Source: Thorsellia kenyensis (lineage in GTDB: Bacteria > Pseudomonadota > Gammaproteobacteria > Enterobacterales > Thorselliaceae). Taken from it: DNA of 64,000 bases. This document shows, one piece after another, positions 17,736 through 25,804 of this stretch (position 1 is the first letter of the stretch; each line of letters starts with the position of its first letter). The position numbers and the translations under genes are program-made. The notes beneath the pieces were generated by a model that was given only the letters and a program-made list of their open reading frames with translations, made no database searches and was not told the DNA's origin. The stretch covers positions 62,001 to 126,000 of the forward strand of contig NZ_JBHLXE010000100.1 of the NCBI RefSeq assembly GCF_042432445.1. Direction: 5' to 3'.

Positions 17736-19019
17736 GTGTTATTAGCATTTTGTATTTTTTTATTAACTTTAATCTTAGTTATTTGGCAACCTAAAGGATT
17801 AAATATTGGATGGAGTGCAACTATCGGTGCTGTTTTAGCGCTAGTACTTGGAGTGGTTAATTTAAATGATATCCCTGTTGTATGGAATATCATTTGGAAT
17901 GCGACTACAGCATTTATCGCAATTATCATAATCAGTTTATTGTTAGATGAATCTGGTTTTTTTGAATGGTCAGCTTTACACGTAGCAAGATTTGGGAATG
18001 GTAAGGGACGACTATTATTCACATGGATTATTTTGTTAGGTGCCGTAGTTTCAGCAATTTTTGCTAATGATGGTGCAGCATTAATTTTAACCCCCATAGT
18101 CGTTGCAATGTTACTTGCATTAAAATTTAGTAAAAGTTCAACATTGGCTTTTGTGATTGCAGCTGGATTTATTGCTGATACTGCTAGTTTACCACTAGTG
18201 GTTTCAAATCTAGTAAATATTGTTTCTGCTGATTTTTTCGAAATAGGCTTTACAGACTATGCAGCTGTCATGATACCGGTAAATATAGTTTCTGTTATTG
18301 CAACACTCGTGATATTGCATCTATTTTTTAGAAAAGATATCCCTACAAAATATGACAGTTCACTATTAAATCAACCTGCTTTAGTGATCAAAGATAAATC
18401 TACATTTATAGCTGGTTGGGGGGTGCTATTATTTTTATTACTGGGTTTTTTTCTCTCTGAGCTATGGGATATACCAGTCAGTGCTATAGCAGCTATCGGT
18501 GCGATAATTTTATTGATTGTGGCTAAACAACAAAGAAAAATTGATACGCTTAAAGTGTTAAAACATGCTCCATGGCAGATAGTAATTTTTTCACTGGGTA
18601 TGTATCTTGTTGTATATGGTTTACAAAATGCTGGATTGACCAATATATTATCAGATATATTAAATTCGTTAGCAGACCAAGGTGTATTTATTGCAACTTT
18701 AGGAACTGGATTTTTAACTGCTTTTCTATCTTCTGTAATGAATAACTTACCTTCAGTACTTATCGGCGCACTATCTATTGAAGCTAGTTCAGCAGAAGGT
18801 ATGGTTAAAGAGGCAATGGTTTATGCAAACGTAATTGGCTGCGATTTAGGACCTAAAATTACACCGATAGGCAGTCTTGCAACTTTATTATGGTTACATG
18901 TATTAGCTCAAAAAAACATGATCATCACTTGGGGATATTATTTTAAAACGGGTATTGTAATGACTTTACCTGTCTTATTGGTAACTTTGGTTGCTTTGAG
19001 CTTTAGATTAACGGTATAA
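17736..19019 (+). CDS. arsB: Arsenite efflux membrane protein ArsB
   Basis: A 427-residue, 12-segment inner-membrane carrier that pumps arsenite and antimonite out. It tracks E. coli ArsB through its whole length (VIWQPKGLNIGWSAT near the start, FANDGAALILTPIV, AAGFIADTASLPL, GCDLGPKITPIGSLATLLW near the end). The start is GTG with CGGGAG six bases upstream, the same first residues (MLLA) as E. coli. No arsR, arsC or arsA is beside it, and it is carried inside an IS982-bounded insertion. It is probably a captured gene, expressed from its own upstream region. Confidence 0.95.
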   Translation: MLLAFCIFLLTLILVIWQPKGLNIGWSATIGAVLALVLGVVNLNDIPVVWNIIWNATTAFIAIIIISLLLDESGFFEWSALHVARFGNGKGRLLFTWIILLGAVVSAIFANDGAALILTPIVVAMLLALKFSKSSTLAFVIAAGFIADTASLPLVVSNLVNIVSADFFEIGFTDYAAVMIPVNIVSVIATLVILHLFFRKDIPTKYDSSLLNQPALVIKDKSTFIAGWGVLLFLLLGFFLSELWDIPVSAIAAIGAIILLIVAKQQRKIDTLKVLKHAPWQIVIFSLGMYLVVYGLQNAGLTNILSDILNSLADQGVFIATLGTGFLTAFLSSVMNNLPSVLIGALSIEASSAEGMVKEAMVYANVIGCDLGPKITPIGSLATLLWLHVLAQKNMIITWGYYFKTGIVMTLPVLLVTLVALSFRLTV

Positions 19020-19071
19020 TTTTATACTTATTATTCAACCTCTTGTCATGCTTTATATTTTTTAGATATTA

Positions 19072-19176
19072 TTAAGGACAAAACCTACGTAAAAATACGA
19101 ATAACAAAATTATTCCAAAGATAGTGCCAACAGTTAGAATAACCGTTGAGCTAACATTCAATAAAAATCGATTCAT
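19072..19176 (-). CDS. Possible 34-residue small membrane protein
   Basis: An ATG frame on the minus strand, convergent with arsB, encoding one hydrophobic helix (VILTVGTIFGIILLFVFL) bounded by MNRF and a basic RRFCP tail. No good ribosome-binding site is visible. It could be a real single-pass microprotein in the cargo or a remnant of a larger gene. Confidence 0.25.
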   Translation of the reverse strand: MNRFLLNVSSTVILTVGTIFGIILLFVFLRRFCP

Positions 19177-19385
19177 TATTAGTGGCAGTTGATATTTTAT
19201 CCCCCCTTTTTTTAGGCTTACATAGTTAACTACATCTTAATAGAACCAATTGCAATCGTTGCAGGATTTAAGTCCTTATCATAATGACGTTATGACGTTT
19301 TAAGGAAATTGATGTTTTACTAAGGCTAGAAATCTACTTTCGTAAAGCTTTTAAGTCAAAACCTTTTTCTACTTTGACATGCTCA

Positions 19386-19404
19386 CCCCCGCTAGAGCAA
19401 GGGG
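19386..19404. repeat. Hairpin resembling an IS200/IS605-type right end
   Basis: ACATGCTCACCCCCGCTAGA followed by GCAAGGGGATTGC can fold as CCCCGC-TAGA-GC(AA)GGGG. The wording is reminiscent of the imperfect palindrome near the right end of IS200/IS605-group elements. A similar CCCCCCTACTAAAGGGGATTGG occurs at 62329-62350. No tnpA or tnpB is next to it. Confidence 0.3.
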
Positions 19405-19476
19405 ATTGCTATTGAAACACCCGTTAGGAAAAGCATGAGAGATAAACTCCCTAAAAACATTAGGAATCTTTGGAAT
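19402..19476 (+). repeat. 75-bp direct repeat, copy 2 (within right transposase fragment)
   Basis: Partner of 16339-16413, with four differences by eye. The two copies mark both cargo junctions. Confidence 0.8.
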
Positions 19477-19632
19477 GATAGAAAAATTATTGAAAGTACA
19501 ATTGGTCAACTCGCTGAAAAATTTAATCTTGAAAGAACATTCGCAAGAACAATGCTGAGCTTAACTAATAGGCTGAGCAGGAAAGTATTATCACACAAAC
19601 TGGCCTCGCTGTTCAATAAAGAACAAGGTTGA
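19402..19632 (+). pseudogene. IS982-family transposase, right (C-terminal) fragment
   Basis: The frame encodes GIAIETPVRKSMRDKLPKN, then IIESTIGQLAEKFNLERTFA and LSLTNRLSRKVLSHKLASLFN, and ends at a TGA at 19630-19632. This is the C-terminal third of the same type of transposase as the 15723 fragment, including the catalytic Glu region (IIES). The upstream part is missing. The first 75 bp repeat the end of the left fragment. Confidence 0.82.
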
Positions 19633-19663
19633 CCCATTTTAAGTATCGCAGATCTCGCATTTT

Positions 19664-19683
19664 AAAAGCCGAGCATCGCGTTA
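19664..19683 (-). repeat. Right terminal inverted repeat candidate
   Basis: Read on the minus strand as TAACGCGATGCTCGGCTTTT, 18 of 20 identical to 15629-15648. It lies 31 bp after the transposase stop. Confidence 0.5.
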
Positions 19684-19711
19684 AATATGTATTAAAGACT
19701 TTTCTTATGAG

Positions 19712-19740
19712 CGGCTTCTTCATTGAAGCCGATTTTTTTT
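19712..19740 (+). terminator. Rho-independent terminator, probably the original ppc terminator
   Basis: CGGCTTC-TTCATT-GAAGCCG (19712-19731) is a perfect 7-bp stem followed by ATTTTTTTTATTTTTTA. It points in the plus direction. It sits 29 bp beyond the right inverted repeat of the insertion; without the insertion it would be about 50 bp after the ppc stop. Confidence 0.88.
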
Positions 19741-19785
19741 ATTTTTTACTCCCTTGTTATTACACTAGCGCTACTTTTATGCAAA

Positions 19786-21426
19786 CTAAATTAACATCCA
19801 AGTAAAAACGTAAGATTGCAACATCGTTAAAATACCAAACAGCGTAGCAAAAAAAAGGCTGTATTTTAAGGTAAATCTAAACAGTTCAGATTCTCTTCCC
19901 ACAAGCCCTGTTGCAGCGCAAGCTATTGCAATAGATTGCGGAGATATCATTTTGCCTGAACCCCCTCCACTGGTATTAGCTGCATTCATCAAAACCGGAT
20001 CTAACCCAAGTTGATTGGCTGTAGAGGCTTGTAATGAGCCAAAAAGCGCATTTGATGTTGTATCTGAACCTGTCAAAAATACGCCTAACCAGCCCAAAAA
20101 AGGGGAGAAAAAAGGAAAAAAGATCCCTGTACTAGCTAAGATAAGCGCCAAAGTCCCTGACATGCCTGAGTAATTCATCACAAAAGCAAATCCTAAAACC
20201 ATACCAATAGATAAAACAGCAAATTGTAGCTCTTTTAAAGTATCAATATATGCTTTTATTGCATCTAAAATACTCACTCTTAAGATAAACATCGAAACTA
20301 AGGCAGAAATTAAAATTGCAGTACCTGTTTCGCCTATAGGATTAAATTTAAATACGATATCAATCAAGGTATTTTCATTAACCAATGGGGCTACACGATA
20401 GATGCTATCTGTCAGTGAGGGTAAATTCAATACAAAATTCATTGAGCTTATTAGTTCTTTGAAAAAATCTGTTGACCATAATGTCACCATTAATGTAAGT
20501 AATAAAAAAGGAGACCAAGCATGAAATTGCGCTGTAACAGACAGACTCGGTTTTGTTAAACTCACCACATAATCTTTAGCCGCAACTTTACCCTCTGGTG
20601 TCATAATATTTTTGGGTGTCCAAAAACGGCATAATATGATTAAGGAAACTATACCTGTAAATGAGGCCGTAATATTAGGTAATTCCGGGCCGATAAAGTT
20701 AGCTGTAATATATTGCGCCAAGCCAAAAGAGATCCCCGCAACAATTGCTGCCGGCCAAACTTCTTTTATTCCCTTAAAACCATCTAGTATGAAAATTAAT
20801 AAAAAAGGCACTAAGAGAGACAATATAGGTAACTGTCTTCCTGTCATTGCACCAATCTCAAAAGCACTCAATCCTGTTACTTGACCTGCAACTAAAATGG
20901 GTACACCTAGTGCACCATAGGCTACTGGCGCGGTATTTGCAATTAAACAGAGCGCTGCTGCATAAAGAGGCTTAAAACCTAATCCCACTAGAATAGCGGC
21001 ACATATAGCGACTGGTGTTCCAAACCCAGCGGCACCCTCTAAAAAAGCCCCAAAAGAGAAACTAATCAAAAGCACCTGAAGGCGCATATCGTTTGTTATT
21101 GATAAAATAGAGTGGCGGATGACTTCAAATTTCCCACTTTTAACGGATAATTTGTATAAAAAGACTGTAGAAATAATGATCCAAGAGATAGGCCATAGGC
21201 CATATAAAAAACCATGTATTGCAGACATAAAAGCCTTGTTCACAGGCATACCAAAAGCAATCACAGCGACTGCTATGGAAACCATCATGGTCAAAGCTCC
21301 TGCTACATGCCCTTTTAAGCGAAATCCAGCAAGCGCTATAAAAAAAAATATAATGGGGATTAATGCAACAAATGCAGATAACCAGAGATTATCAAAAGGA
21401 TTATAGTTATGAGACCAAACTTGCAT
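19786..21426 (-). CDS. lldP: L-lactate permease (LldP/GlcA family)
   Basis: An inner-membrane lactate:H+ symporter of 546 residues with at least twelve hydrophobic segments. Family blocks include the opening VWSHNYNPFDNLWLS, FGAFLEGAAGFGTPVAI, the conserved TGSDTTSNALFGSLQ and SGGGSGKMISPQSIAIA near the C terminus. I start it at the ATG at 21426 because AGAGGAA lies four bases upstream and the protein then opens like LldP; the frame extends 18 codons further without support. No lldD or lldR is beside it. An 18-bp perfect palindrome lies 58 bp upstream. Confidence 0.93.
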   Translation of the reverse strand: MQVWSHNYNPFDNLWLSAFVALIPIIFFFIALAGFRLKGHVAGALTMMVSIAVAVIAFGMPVNKAFMSAIHGFLYGLWPISWIIISTVFLYKLSVKSGKFEVIRHSILSITNDMRLQVLLISFSFGAFLEGAAGFGTPVAICAAILVGLGFKPLYAAALCLIANTAPVAYGALGVPILVAGQVTGLSAFEIGAMTGRQLPILSLLVPFLLIFILDGFKGIKEVWPAAIVAGISFGLAQYITANFIGPELPNITASFTGIVSLIILCRFWTPKNIMTPEGKVAAKDYVVSLTKPSLSVTAQFHAWSPFLLLTLMVTLWSTDFFKELISSMNFVLNLPSLTDSIYRVAPLVNENTLIDIVFKFNPIGETGTAILISALVSMFILRVSILDAIKAYIDTLKELQFAVLSIGMVLGFAFVMNYSGMSGTLALILASTGIFFPFFSPFLGWLGVFLTGSDTTSNALFGSLQASTANQLGLDPVLMNAANTSGGGSGKMISPQSIAIACAATGLVGRESELFRFTLKYSLFFATLFGILTMLQSYVFTWMLI

Positions 21427-21483
21427 AGATTCCTCTTTAGCCAATGATAGAATTAATGTTAATAACCAGGATGAATACACTAC

Positions 21484-21501
21484 ACATACGCTAGCGTATG
21501 T
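21484..21501. promoter_or_regulatory. 18-bp perfect palindrome upstream of lldP
   Basis: ACATACGCTAGCGTATGT is fully self-complementary and stands 57 bp before the lldP start codon. Its GC-rich core is unusual in this AT-rich intergenic region. It could be an operator for a dimeric regulator or a 5'-UTR hairpin. I do not recognise it as an LldR site. Confidence 0.5.
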
Positions 21502-21959
21502 TTAAATAAAACAAATGAGTTAAGCGAACAGGGATGGCTATAATCGATACTCTCCTCCCCCTAAACTATTCAAAGTTAACCTATAAAAAAATTCAAATAA
21601 GGACTTAGCTATTTAAATTAAACATTTTACATGTTAGGCTAGCCCTCAGGGATTTAAAGTGTTGATTTTCGTTAAAGTAAAATTTTTCATCAAGAGATGT
21701 TAACTTCACTTACGCAAATTACATCATTTACGTAACGAAGATTGTCTTATTTATATTTTACAAAAGAATTAATTTTTAACATTACACGATAAATTTCAAT
21801 GAGATACTGATTTTAATCAATATTCATTTGATTAACTCAATTTTAGTATGAAATAATACCCTTGACGCACTGATTTAATAATTTAACTATACTATGAATC
21901 GTCCTATGGGTTTACATAATTATACTTACAACCTCAGCAAATACTACAAGGAATCAAAG
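21502..21959. other. Intergenic region between divergent lldP and purD
   Basis: About 460 bp with no supported gene. It holds divergent promoters. A TTGACG near 21862 with TATACT near 21888 upstream of purD could be a promoter, but the spacing (20 bp) is long. No convincing PurR box was found. Confidence 0.45.
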
Positions 21960-23264
21960 ATGCACCCTTCTTCAAATAAAACTATTCTAATTATTGGTAA
22001 TGGCGGTAGAGAACATGCTCTTGCTTGGAAAATTGCGCTTTCACCCTCAGTTAAAAAAGTGTTTGTCGCGCCAGGTAATGGAGGGACTGCAGGAGAATCT
22101 CTCGTCGAGAATGTGGCAATTGGGGTCACAGAAATTGATAAATTAATTGAGTTTGCCAAAAAAAACGATGTGGATTTAACCATTGTTGGCCCTGAAGCGC
22201 CTTTAGTTATAGGAGTTGTGGACGCCTTCAAAAAAGAAAATCTTGCAATTTTTGGCCCTACACAAGCTGCCGCTCAACTTGAGGGTTCTAAAGCATTTAC
22301 CAAAGATTTTCTGGCGAGGCACAATATCCCTACTGCTGATTATGCAAATTTTACTGATACAACGTCAGCGATTGAGTATGTGAAAGAGAAAGGTGCGCCT
22401 ATCGTTATTAAAGCCGATGGATTAGCTGCGGGTAAAGGTGTTATTGTAGCAATGACTGAGGAAGAAGCTATTGCAGCAATTTTGGACATGCTTTCAGGAA
22501 ATAAGTTTGGAGATGCTGGCAGTCGTGTAGTTATTGAAGAATTTTTGGATGGTGAAGAAGCAAGTTTTATTGTTATGGCAGATGGCAAACATGCTTTGGC
22601 GATGGCTACCAGTCAAGATCATAAACGAGTGGGTGATGGCGATACGGGCCCTAATACAGGTGGAATGGGTGCTTATTCACCAGCTCCTGTGGTTACACCA
22701 GCGATTCATGATAAGGTGATGAATGAGATAATTTATCCAACCATTGAGGGCATGGCAAAAGAAGGAATGCCTTACACTGGTTTTTTATATGCAGGATTGA
22801 TGATTGACAAAAAAGGACAACCCAAGGTTATCGAATTCAACTGCCGTTTTGGCGATCCGGAAACCCAGCCTATAATGATGCGTTTACAAAGTTGCTTAGT
22901 TGAACTTTGTGAAATGGCCTTAGCAGGTAAATTAAATGAAGCTACTTGTACTTGGGATGACAGATCTGCTGTTGGGGTCGTAATGGCAGCAGGAGGGTAT
23001 CCTGAAAGTTATGAGCAAGATCATGAGATAAATGGTTTGACCAATAGTGCCTTTAACGACGATGAGGTCAAAGTCTTTCAAGCCGGAACTAAACAAGTGG
23101 AAGGTAATACGGTCACCGCTGGTGGTAGAGTTCTTTGTGTTACAGCATTAGGACAAACTGTAAAAGCAGCACAGGAATTGGCTTATGAACGTGTAGCTGA
23201 GATCAACTGGAAAGGTGCGTTTTATAGAAAAGATATTGCTTATAGGGCAATTAATAGAAAGTAG
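21960..23264 (+). CDS. purD: Phosphoribosylamine-glycine ligase (GAR synthetase)
   Basis: PurD joins glycine to phosphoribosylamine with ATP, the second step of purine synthesis. The 434-residue protein opens with ILIIGNGGREHALAWK, has the ATP-grasp core (IKADGLAAGKGVIVA) and the PurD signature RFGDPETQ. An upstream in-frame ATG at 21894 would add 22 residues, but the ATG at 21960 has AAGGA at the right distance and matches the family N terminus and length (429 in E. coli). purH is not adjacent, unlike the enterobacterial purHD operon. Confidence 0.95.
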   Translation: MHPSSNKTILIIGNGGREHALAWKIALSPSVKKVFVAPGNGGTAGESLVENVAIGVTEIDKLIEFAKKNDVDLTIVGPEAPLVIGVVDAFKKENLAIFGPTQAAAQLEGSKAFTKDFLARHNIPTADYANFTDTTSAIEYVKEKGAPIVIKADGLAAGKGVIVAMTEEEAIAAILDMLSGNKFGDAGSRVVIEEFLDGEEASFIVMADGKHALAMATSQDHKRVGDGDTGPNTGGMGAYSPAPVVTPAIHDKVMNEIIYPTIEGMAKEGMPYTGFLYAGLMIDKKGQPKVIEFNCRFGDPETQPIMMRLQSCLVELCEMALAGKLNEATCTWDDRSAVGVVMAAGGYPESYEQDHEINGLTNSAFNDDEVKVFQAGTKQVEGNTVTAGGRVLCVTALGQTVKAAQELAYERVAEINWKGAFYRKDIAYRAINRK

Positions 23265-23481
23265 ATAAAAAATAATTGTTTATTATTACTTTGTAATTCT
23301 GTAAAAGTTGGTACTGAACAAAATAAGACAAGAGTTAAACCAAGTACGGTACTTTTATTTTTTCAATCTCTTCATGTGTCTTAGTTTTGGATAACTTTAA
23401 AAACCATCAAAGCCTAGACACATAATCATAGGAGTGCCTTGTTAAGTCCAATTTCACACAGCTATTTTGAGTAAACTCTGT

Positions 23482-24057
23482 ATGTTTGATATTCCTTATC
23501 CCATAGTGCTTGCATCATCTTCTAAGGCCAGGCAATATTTATTAGGCCGTTTAAATTTGCCTTTTATCTCTGTTGCACCTGACATAGATGAATCGGCAAA
23601 ACTAAATGAACCCGCCGAAGACCTAGTTACAAGGCTTGCTCAATTAAAAGCAGCAGCACTTGTTCCCCGTTATAACGATCATCTTATTATTGCTAGTGAT
23701 CAAGTTTGCGTACTAGAAGGACAAATCATCGGTAAGCCTTATACTGAAGAAAATGCTTTTAAGCAACTTAAAAAAGCCAGTGGTAAGGCAGTTCCTTTTC
23801 TAACAAGTATTGCGATTTATCATCCACTGCATAAAGTGATCAAGACACAAATAGATAACTTCACTGTCCATTTTAGAACACTTACTGATAGAGAGATCAT
23901 TCGTTATATTCAGCAAGATTCACCTTTAGAATGTGCTGGCAGTTTTAAATATGAAAGCCTTGGGATTACCTTATTTGAAAAGCTTGAAGGGGATGACCCT
24001 AATGCTCTGATGGGTTTGGGGCTTATTACGCTAAGTAAACTTTTAAGAGAACTCTGA
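23482..24057 (+). CDS. yceF: Maf-family nucleotide pyrophosphatase, YceF type (7-methyl-GTP pyrophosphatase)
   Basis: Maf proteins hydrolyse non-canonical or modified nucleoside triphosphates; the YceF branch prefers 7-methyl-GTP. The roughly 190 residues show LASSSKARQYLL, DESAKLNEPAEDLVTRLAQLKA, IASDQVC (the catalytic Asp), GKPYTEENA and GSFKYESLGITLFEKLEGDDPNALMGL, tracking E. coli YceF. Start choice is uncertain: ATG at 23482 fits the family N terminus, while the frame reaches a TTG at 23467. Neither has a strong ribosome-binding site. It is not next to rpmF/plsX as in E. coli. Confidence 0.88.
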   Translation: MFDIPYPIVLASSSKARQYLLGRLNLPFISVAPDIDESAKLNEPAEDLVTRLAQLKAAALVPRYNDHLIIASDQVCVLEGQIIGKPYTEENAFKQLKKASGKAVPFLTSIAIYHPLHKVIKTQIDNFTVHFRTLTDREIIRYIQQDSPLECAGSFKYESLGITLFEKLEGDDPNALMGLGLITLSKLLREL

Positions 24058-24343
24058 TTTACTGTTTTTCACTCACGAAAGCGAAACATTAAAAGTGTGG
24101 ATGTATAAAGCAAAGAATATGTGAAATGATCTTTGAGTTAAACCTTAATTTCTCTAGGCATCTCCATGACCTGAATTAATTTACATTACTTTTATAGGGT
24201 AATGTCCTAATTTGATTGATAAGACGAGCAGTTTAACTGATATATAATATGATTTGAGGGATTAACGTCATTACAAAAGCCGACCGAATTTCCTTACTCT
24301 CTTTGAAGCGCTTTTGCTTCTTAACATCTCTTAATAGTATGAG
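24058..24343. other. Intergenic region downstream of yceF
   Basis: About 290 bp between convergent yceF and a minus-strand small-ORF/DUF1543 unit. A short GAAGC/GCTTC stem at about 24304-24319 lacks a T-tract. Nothing else supported. Confidence 0.4.
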
Positions 24344-24427
24344 CTAATCGCTTAGTAAACCTTGTGGAAAGTAAAAAGGTAATATAAGAATAGCTAACAC
24401 TGTAAAAATATAAGGGATCAGAAGCAT
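24344..24427 (-). CDS. Candidate 27-residue small membrane protein
   Basis: An ATG frame with a strong purine-rich site (AAGGGGGG) six to seven bases upstream encodes MLLIPYIFTVLAILILPFYF and a short PQGLLSD tail: one hydrophobic helix in 27 residues. It follows the DUF1543 gene by 44 bp on the same strand, so it could be its operon partner. Size and layout resemble known enterobacterial single-pass microproteins, but I do not recognise a family. Confidence 0.45.
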   Translation of the reverse strand: MLLIPYIFTVLAILILPFYFPQGLLSD

Positions 24428-24471
24428 ACTTTGCCCCCTTCTAAAAACCTATTGCGCGATATACGCTTTCA

Positions 24472-25017
24472 CTATATAGGTAAATAACCTTGAAAAAGCA
24501 ATTCATTAGGCTGATGTGTGTTTGAGGGGGTCAAATGAATATAGTAACGGCCAATTTTAGTTAATAATAAACAATCATCAATATCAGCAAGATCGTCTTT
24601 ATGCTGCAAATGAAATCCCGTTAGTAGTTTTGTCATTGCGCGTGCTTTAGCACTTTTTTCATCCTTATCAACAAAAAAATCAAATTGATGAAGTTCAGCT
24701 AATTCTCCTTTCTTATATGCACCAGCATTAATAAAAAAGAGTTTCAGATCACTATTTTGTTTTTCTTCATGCAGTGATATATCGTAGCCGTCTGCATAAC
24801 TTAATTCTTTATATCCATCAATATGAATATGTCTTTTATCTCCAATCCAGTTAGCTTTTAACGCACTATAACAAGACTCTGGATTGATGCCGACCACAAA
24901 TTGGACATCGTGCACTTCGATATTTCCCCCTTGAATTCTCCCCCCAAGATAAAACAGAAAAAGTTTAGGTTTTCCACTTTCCGGGATAGAATCTAGACCA
25001 GTTAGTAGGTTTTGCAT
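24472..25017 (-). CDS. DUF1543-like protein
   Basis: A 181-residue soluble protein without a signal peptide. The segments FYLGGRIQGGNIEVHDVQFVVG, HIHIDGYKELSYADGYDI and later LFFINAGAYKKGELAELHQF fit the DUF1543 pattern as I know it (start near an L.G......EQHDV.F.. segment and an IDGW...VDGY motif). Function is unknown. AAGGAG precedes the ATG. It follows a lipoprotein gene by 27 bp on the same strand; the pair plus the small ORF after it may be one unit. Confidence 0.65.
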   Translation of the reverse strand: MQNLLTGLDSIPESGKPKLFLFYLGGRIQGGNIEVHDVQFVVGINPESCYSALKANWIGDKRHIHIDGYKELSYADGYDISLHEEKQNSDLKLFFINAGAYKKGELAELHQFDFFVDKDEKSAKARAMTKLLTGFHLQHKDDLADIDDCLLLTKIGRYYIHLTPSNTHQPNELLFQGYLPI

Positions 25018-25044
25018 GTAAGCTCCTTTACAAATTGCTAGCGG

Positions 25045-25482
25045 TTATAAAAACGGAGAGATCATCTGCTTTAATTTAAAACAATTTTTACGTAAGTTAT
25101 AGGGTAATGTCGAGTTAGGATCTTGAATAATTTGTTGATAATATACTCGAGAAACACGGCTCAATTGAGCGGATTGTTCTGAATTAGGATCAATGAGCGC
25201 TTCAACATTTAATCCTTTCAATGCCGCAACCTCTACTACTCTTGCTTGTAATGCAGCCCCTGTTATCATATTAGGTTCTTGACACTTTTCAGCTAAAAAG
25301 GTGCCACCAGCAATTACTGTGGCTAATTCTTCGAACTCAAACTGAGCTTGGCGCGCTTGCATCAATTCTACTTGCTCTTGTTCTTTACTAGAGCAACCAC
25401 TAACAAATAATACAGAAAATAGTAAAAAGAATGAATAAGAGAAAAAGTGTGTTTTTTTAGAAGCAATCCATTCGATTTTCAT
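25045..25482 (-). CDS. Lipoprotein resembling the PulS/OutS (GspS) secretin pilotin
   Basis: 145 residues with a lipoprotein signal (FFLLFSVLFVSGCSS, Cys about residue 30) followed by a small helical domain. The segment ELATVIAGGTFLAEKCQEP, a second YYQQIIQDPNSTLPY block and a final NCFKLKQMISPFL with a partner cysteine fit the type II secretion pilotin family (PulS/OutS/YacC: L..lIagt.fLk..C, then YqqLl.D, then C..fn..l..Fi). Pilotins take the secretin ring to the outer membrane. No T2SS gene is in this window, as with E. coli YacC. The start ATG at 25482 is preferred to a TTG at 25485. Confidence 0.55.
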   Translation of the reverse strand: MKIEWIASKKTHFFSYSFFLLFSVLFVSGCSSKEQEQVELMQARQAQFEFEELATVIAGGTFLAEKCQEPNMITGAALQARVVEVAALKGLNVEALIDPNSEQSAQLSRVSRVYYQQIIQDPNSTLPYNLRKNCFKLKQMISPFL

Positions 25483-25485
25483 CAA

Positions 25486-25804
25486 TTATACCCTATTGTT
25501 CTTTTATATGATCTTAATTTATGCCTTTGCGTAATAAGATTGTTGAAGAACTCATTACTCTGTTTATAAGGCCACTATACCAATTTATTCACAAAATTCA
25601 AAGTGCTTGAGATGATATGTATGATTTTTACCGACAATATCTTTTCGTGATGTAAATCATTTTTTAGAGCAAATAGGCTAGATTAACTTATTTTTTTATG
25701 TAAAATAAGGGGTAACTAAATCTGACTAACAGAAGAATATTTGCTATTATTCCTCTAATATTCTTACATAATGTCACTTTTAATCTAACAGACCAGGAGT
25801 TTTT
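25486..25804. other. Divergent regulatory region upstream of nagB
   Basis: About 320 bp. It carries a 23-bp NagC-like palindrome (25687-25709) and a weak CRP-like site (CGTGA-TGTAAA-TCATT, about 25648-25663). No gene is supported. Confidence 0.5.
25687..25709. promoter_or_regulatory. NagC/Mlc-type operator candidate upstream of nagBA
   Basis: Inverted arms CTTATTTT and AAAATAAG are separated by 7 bp, and centre about 105 bp upstream of nagB. NagC and Mlc operators have TTATTT...AAATAA arms. Repressing nagBA until GlcNAc-6-phosphate appears is the known job of NagC. No nagC gene lies in the window. Confidence 0.6.

Larger units (their letters stand above)
15629..19683. mobile_element. IS982-bounded insertion carrying arsB and a DUF6882-like gene (decayed)
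   Basis: Near-matching 20-bp inverted repeats, TAACGAGATGCTCGACTTTT at 15629-15648 and its reverse complement (18 of 20 bases) at 19664-19683, enclose about 4.05 kb. Inside each end is a piece of an IS982-type transposase reading in the plus direction: the N-terminal and middle part on the left and the C-terminal part on the right. A 75-bp stretch is present in both. The cargo is a DUF6882-like gene, arsB and minor fragments. The two pieces differ at 4 of 75 shared bases, so two separate IS copies flanking a cargo is the simpler reading. The inverted repeats as true IS ends are an inference. Confidence 0.55.

Noticed and set aside
17711..18097. 128-codon minus-strand frame
   Set aside because: Antisense to the 5' part of arsB; no family resemblance.
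21700..21760. PurR box upstream of purD
   Set aside because: ACGCAAATTACATCATTTAC has only partial likeness to the 16-bp PurR consensus and is over 200 bp from the start.
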